Origin: an uncultured Clostridia bacterium
Lineage (GTDB): Bacteria > Bacillota > Clostridia > Christensenellales > UBA1242
Assembly (NCBI GenBank): GCA_948439925.1
Contig: CAOJNR010000003.1
Coordinates: 1-15,883, forward strand
DNA length: 15,883 nucleotides
Direction: 5' to 3'
Shown here: piece after piece, positions 14,016 to 15,883 of the stretch
Layout of the letters: each line of letters opens with the position of its first letter
Position numbering within the stretch: position 1 is the stretch's first letter
Position numbers and translations under genes: made by a program
The notes under the pieces: model-generated
Told to the model about the DNA's origin: nothing
What the model saw: only the letters and a program-made list of their open reading frames with translations
Database searches by the model: none

Positions 14016-14038
14016 AGAGAGATGTTGTTCTCTCTTTT
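14016..14038 (+). terminator. Terminator of the AAA+ ATPase gene
   Basis: AGAGAGA (14016-14022) pairs with TCTCTCT (14029-14035) around a 6-nt loop, followed by TTT. It lies 10 bases after the stop codon. Confidence 0.75.
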
Positions 14039-14093
14039 ATTGTTTAAAACAAGATATAAACTTGTAAGGAATTCATCTTAATTTAATATTATT

Positions 14094-14136
14094 TTGATAA
14101 TATCTTTGTATATGTTATAATCATAAAAAATGGAGG
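14094..14136 (+). promoter_or_regulatory. Promoter and ribosome binding site of the YcxB-like gene
   Basis: TTGATA (14094-14099), 16 bp, TATAAT (14116-14121) with TGT before it (extended -10), then GGAGG (14132-14136). The GGAGG overlaps the ATG at 14130, so the ATG at 14142 is the better start. Confidence 0.7.
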
Positions 14137-14141
14137 AAGAA

Positions 14142-14699
14142 ATGGAATTAGTTGCGTCGAATGTTACTTCGGTTGATAAGAAAGGTTTAGAGCGCTTGCA
14201 CAAGATAACTTTTTTCAAAAATGGCATGATGTCAATTCTGATTTCCACACTTAGCATTGTGTTAATAGGTGCAATCTATTCAATTATGTTGGATCTTTAC
14301 TGGGGAATTGGAATAATGGTATTCGGGATTTTATTTGGTGTGCTGTATCCAGTTATATATAAAATCCTACTTGACAAAAATGCAAACAATAAACTTATTC
14401 GAGAAAAACGTCTTGTTAATCGTTATGATTTCTATGAAAATCATTTTGAAGTTCAAACAAAATCATTGGATGATCCATCTGGACAAGCGATTGGATTTTC
14501 AAGGCTGGAATATCGCGAGGTGACAAAGGTTTTGATTGATGATGAATATCTTTTCATTTTTATAAACAAGAACCAATGCTTCATTGTCAGAGTTTCAGGA
14601 ATGTTGGATGGAACAATCGCAGATGTCAAAATGAAACTTAGACAGTTTTGTCCAAATATAATTATTAAAAAGAGTAAGAAAGATAAAGAAGTTGCTTAG
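14142..14699 (+). CDS. YcxB-like two-helix membrane protein
   Basis: A protein of 185 residues. A short cytoplasmic start is followed by two hydrophobic helices (about 29-50 and 55-75), separated by a short turn with D-L-Y-W-G. A soluble C-terminal domain (about 90-175) holds YDFYENHFEVQT, then a YREVTKVLIDDEYLFIFINKNQCFIV core. Two helices followed by a Y-X-F-X-E-X-X-F beta domain with a Y-X-X-V-X-K...Y-L-F-I pattern is typical of YcxB-like proteins, a widespread family of unknown function often compared with small PH-like domains. It ends in a lysine-rich tail. No hairpin terminator is visible after the stop, only T-rich sequence. The start is set by the GGAGG at 14132. Confidence 0.75.
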   Translation: MELVASNVTSVDKKGLERLHKITFFKNGMMSILISTLSIVLIGAIYSIMLDLYWGIGIMVFGILFGVLYPVIYKILLDKNANNKLIREKRLVNRYDFYENHFEVQTKSLDDPSGQAIGFSRLEYREVTKVLIDDEYLFIFINKNQCFIVRVSGMLDGTIADVKMKLRQFCPNIIIKKSKKDKEVA

Positions 14700-15082
14700 C
14701 CACTTTTTTATTTTTTATTTCTTTTTAGCTATTTATTATGTATATATATTATATTATATATTATATATAAATATATATAGACTTTTAGGCAATGTGAGTT
14801 ATTTTTCAGGTCAACTTCATTGTTAGGATGCTGAATTTTAGTTTACTAAACAAAAATACCTCTTAAAATCTCTGGTTTGATTGGCTGAAAGTCGGGCAAT
14901 ATTAATAAATTTTTAAAATTTAAAGAAAAATTTTTATTTTAAAATTTGCAAAAAGTGGCAATAAAATAGGCTATTTTAGAGTCAAAAAGCGAACACTCGG
15001 TGATGTGTCGCGGGTAAAATTTAAAAAACTAAAAAAATCTTAAAAAAAATTAAAAAAAGTTAAAATTTTTTTGAAAAAAGTG
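14700..15082. other. AT-rich intergenic stretch before the 23S rRNA promoter
   Basis: No gene is seen. About 14740-14779 is an almost pure A/T alternating tract that can fold on itself. From about 15020 to 15080 there are phased A-tracts and T-tracts directly before the rRNA promoter, in the place of an UP element. The middle part (14800-15010) shows nothing I recognise, and no trace of 16S rRNA. Confidence 0.6.
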
Positions 15083-15112
15083 TTGACATATTATTATCAC
15101 TTGTGATATCAT
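15083..15112 (+). promoter_or_regulatory. Promoter of the 23S rRNA gene
   Basis: TTGACA (15083-15088), 18 bp, TATCAT (15107-15112) preceded by TGA, i.e. an extended -10. A/T tracts upstream fit an UP element. The TTGTGATATCAT segment is shared with the tRNA-Ser promoter. Transcription would begin near 15119. Confidence 0.8.
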
Positions 15113-15118
15113 ATCAAC

Positions 15119-15348
15119 GTTGACACACGGAAATGCAGTTTTGCATTGGTCAACATAGATCCTTGACAACTACATAATAGAAAGTTTTTACAGAATGTAA
15201 GAACGAGCAACAAATATCAATTATGCTTGTTAAAAGTGTAATACGATACTTTGTGCAAAATTCAATTTACGCTGAGTAAATTAAAAACAAAAGTCTAATG
15301 ATTTTATTTAAGTAAAAATGCTAAGAATTCCAATTCATTTTTAGAAAT
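15119..15348 (+). promoter_or_regulatory. 23S rRNA leader with hairpin and antitermination-like element
   Basis: The predicted transcript opens with a hairpin: GTTGAC (15119-15124) pairs with GTCAAC (15149-15154), and inside it AATGCA pairs with TGCATT. Next, CTTGACAACTACATAATAG (15162-15180) resembles the CTTTGAAAACTAGATAA-type element found before rRNA genes in Bacillota, part of the antitermination region. A further hairpin (about 15315-15343) lies just before the mature 23S end. Confidence 0.6.

Positions 15349-15883
<535 letters not shown>

Overview
The window looks like chromosomal DNA from a low-GC, host-associated member of the Bacillota, probably an uncultured clostridial or related gut lineage. 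The reasons are AT-rich intergenic DNA, strong AGGAGG-type ribosome binding sites, many near-consensus sigma-A promoters, U-tract hairpin terminators after most genes, Spo0A-box-like motifs, a mucin-protease-type M60 surface protein and a collagen-like protein of the spore-surface type. The lineage call is inference; the partial 23S rRNA at the right end could settle it.

Left part (1-5774): the 3' end of a Ham1/RdgB-like NTP pyrophosphatase gene is followed by a very large membrane-anchored M60-type metallopeptidase with C-terminal carbohydrate-binding modules. Convergent to it is a collagen-like protein with about 54 G-X-Y triplets, a Cys-rich N-terminus and a BclA-like C-terminal domain. 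It is divided from the next gene by back-to-back promoters.

Centre (5775-8796): two convergent paralogous membrane-anchored proteins of unknown function (5775-6479 and complement 7897-8502) share a 210-bp block with no mismatches and the same promoter layout. In both, TTGACT-17-TAATAT is followed by TGTCRAA boxes phased in 10-bp steps. Between them lie tRNA-Ser(GCU), an array of five paired TGTCGAA/TGTCAAA boxes 10 bp apart resembling tandem Spo0A boxes, and an NTF2/SnoaL-like gene broken by a single-base frameshift.

Right part (8797-15883): this holds an HD-domain hydrolase, an unrecognised single-pass membrane protein with a perfect consensus promoter, tRNA-Ala(UGC) followed by a cluster of hairpin repeats whose arms copy the tRNA's 3' end, a CbxX/SpoVK-type AAA+ ATPase with an unusual N-terminal region, a YcxB-like membrane protein, and the start of a 23S rRNA gene. 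The 23S has its own A-tract-preceded promoter and no 16S directly upstream. Most genes have their own promoter and terminator, so this is a string of monocistronic units rather than operons. The most interesting points are the Spo0A-box-like array with the matching operators of the two paralogs, the inverted identical block that could flip the central segment, the tRNA-Ala-derived hairpin repeats, and the apparently unlinked 23S rRNA.
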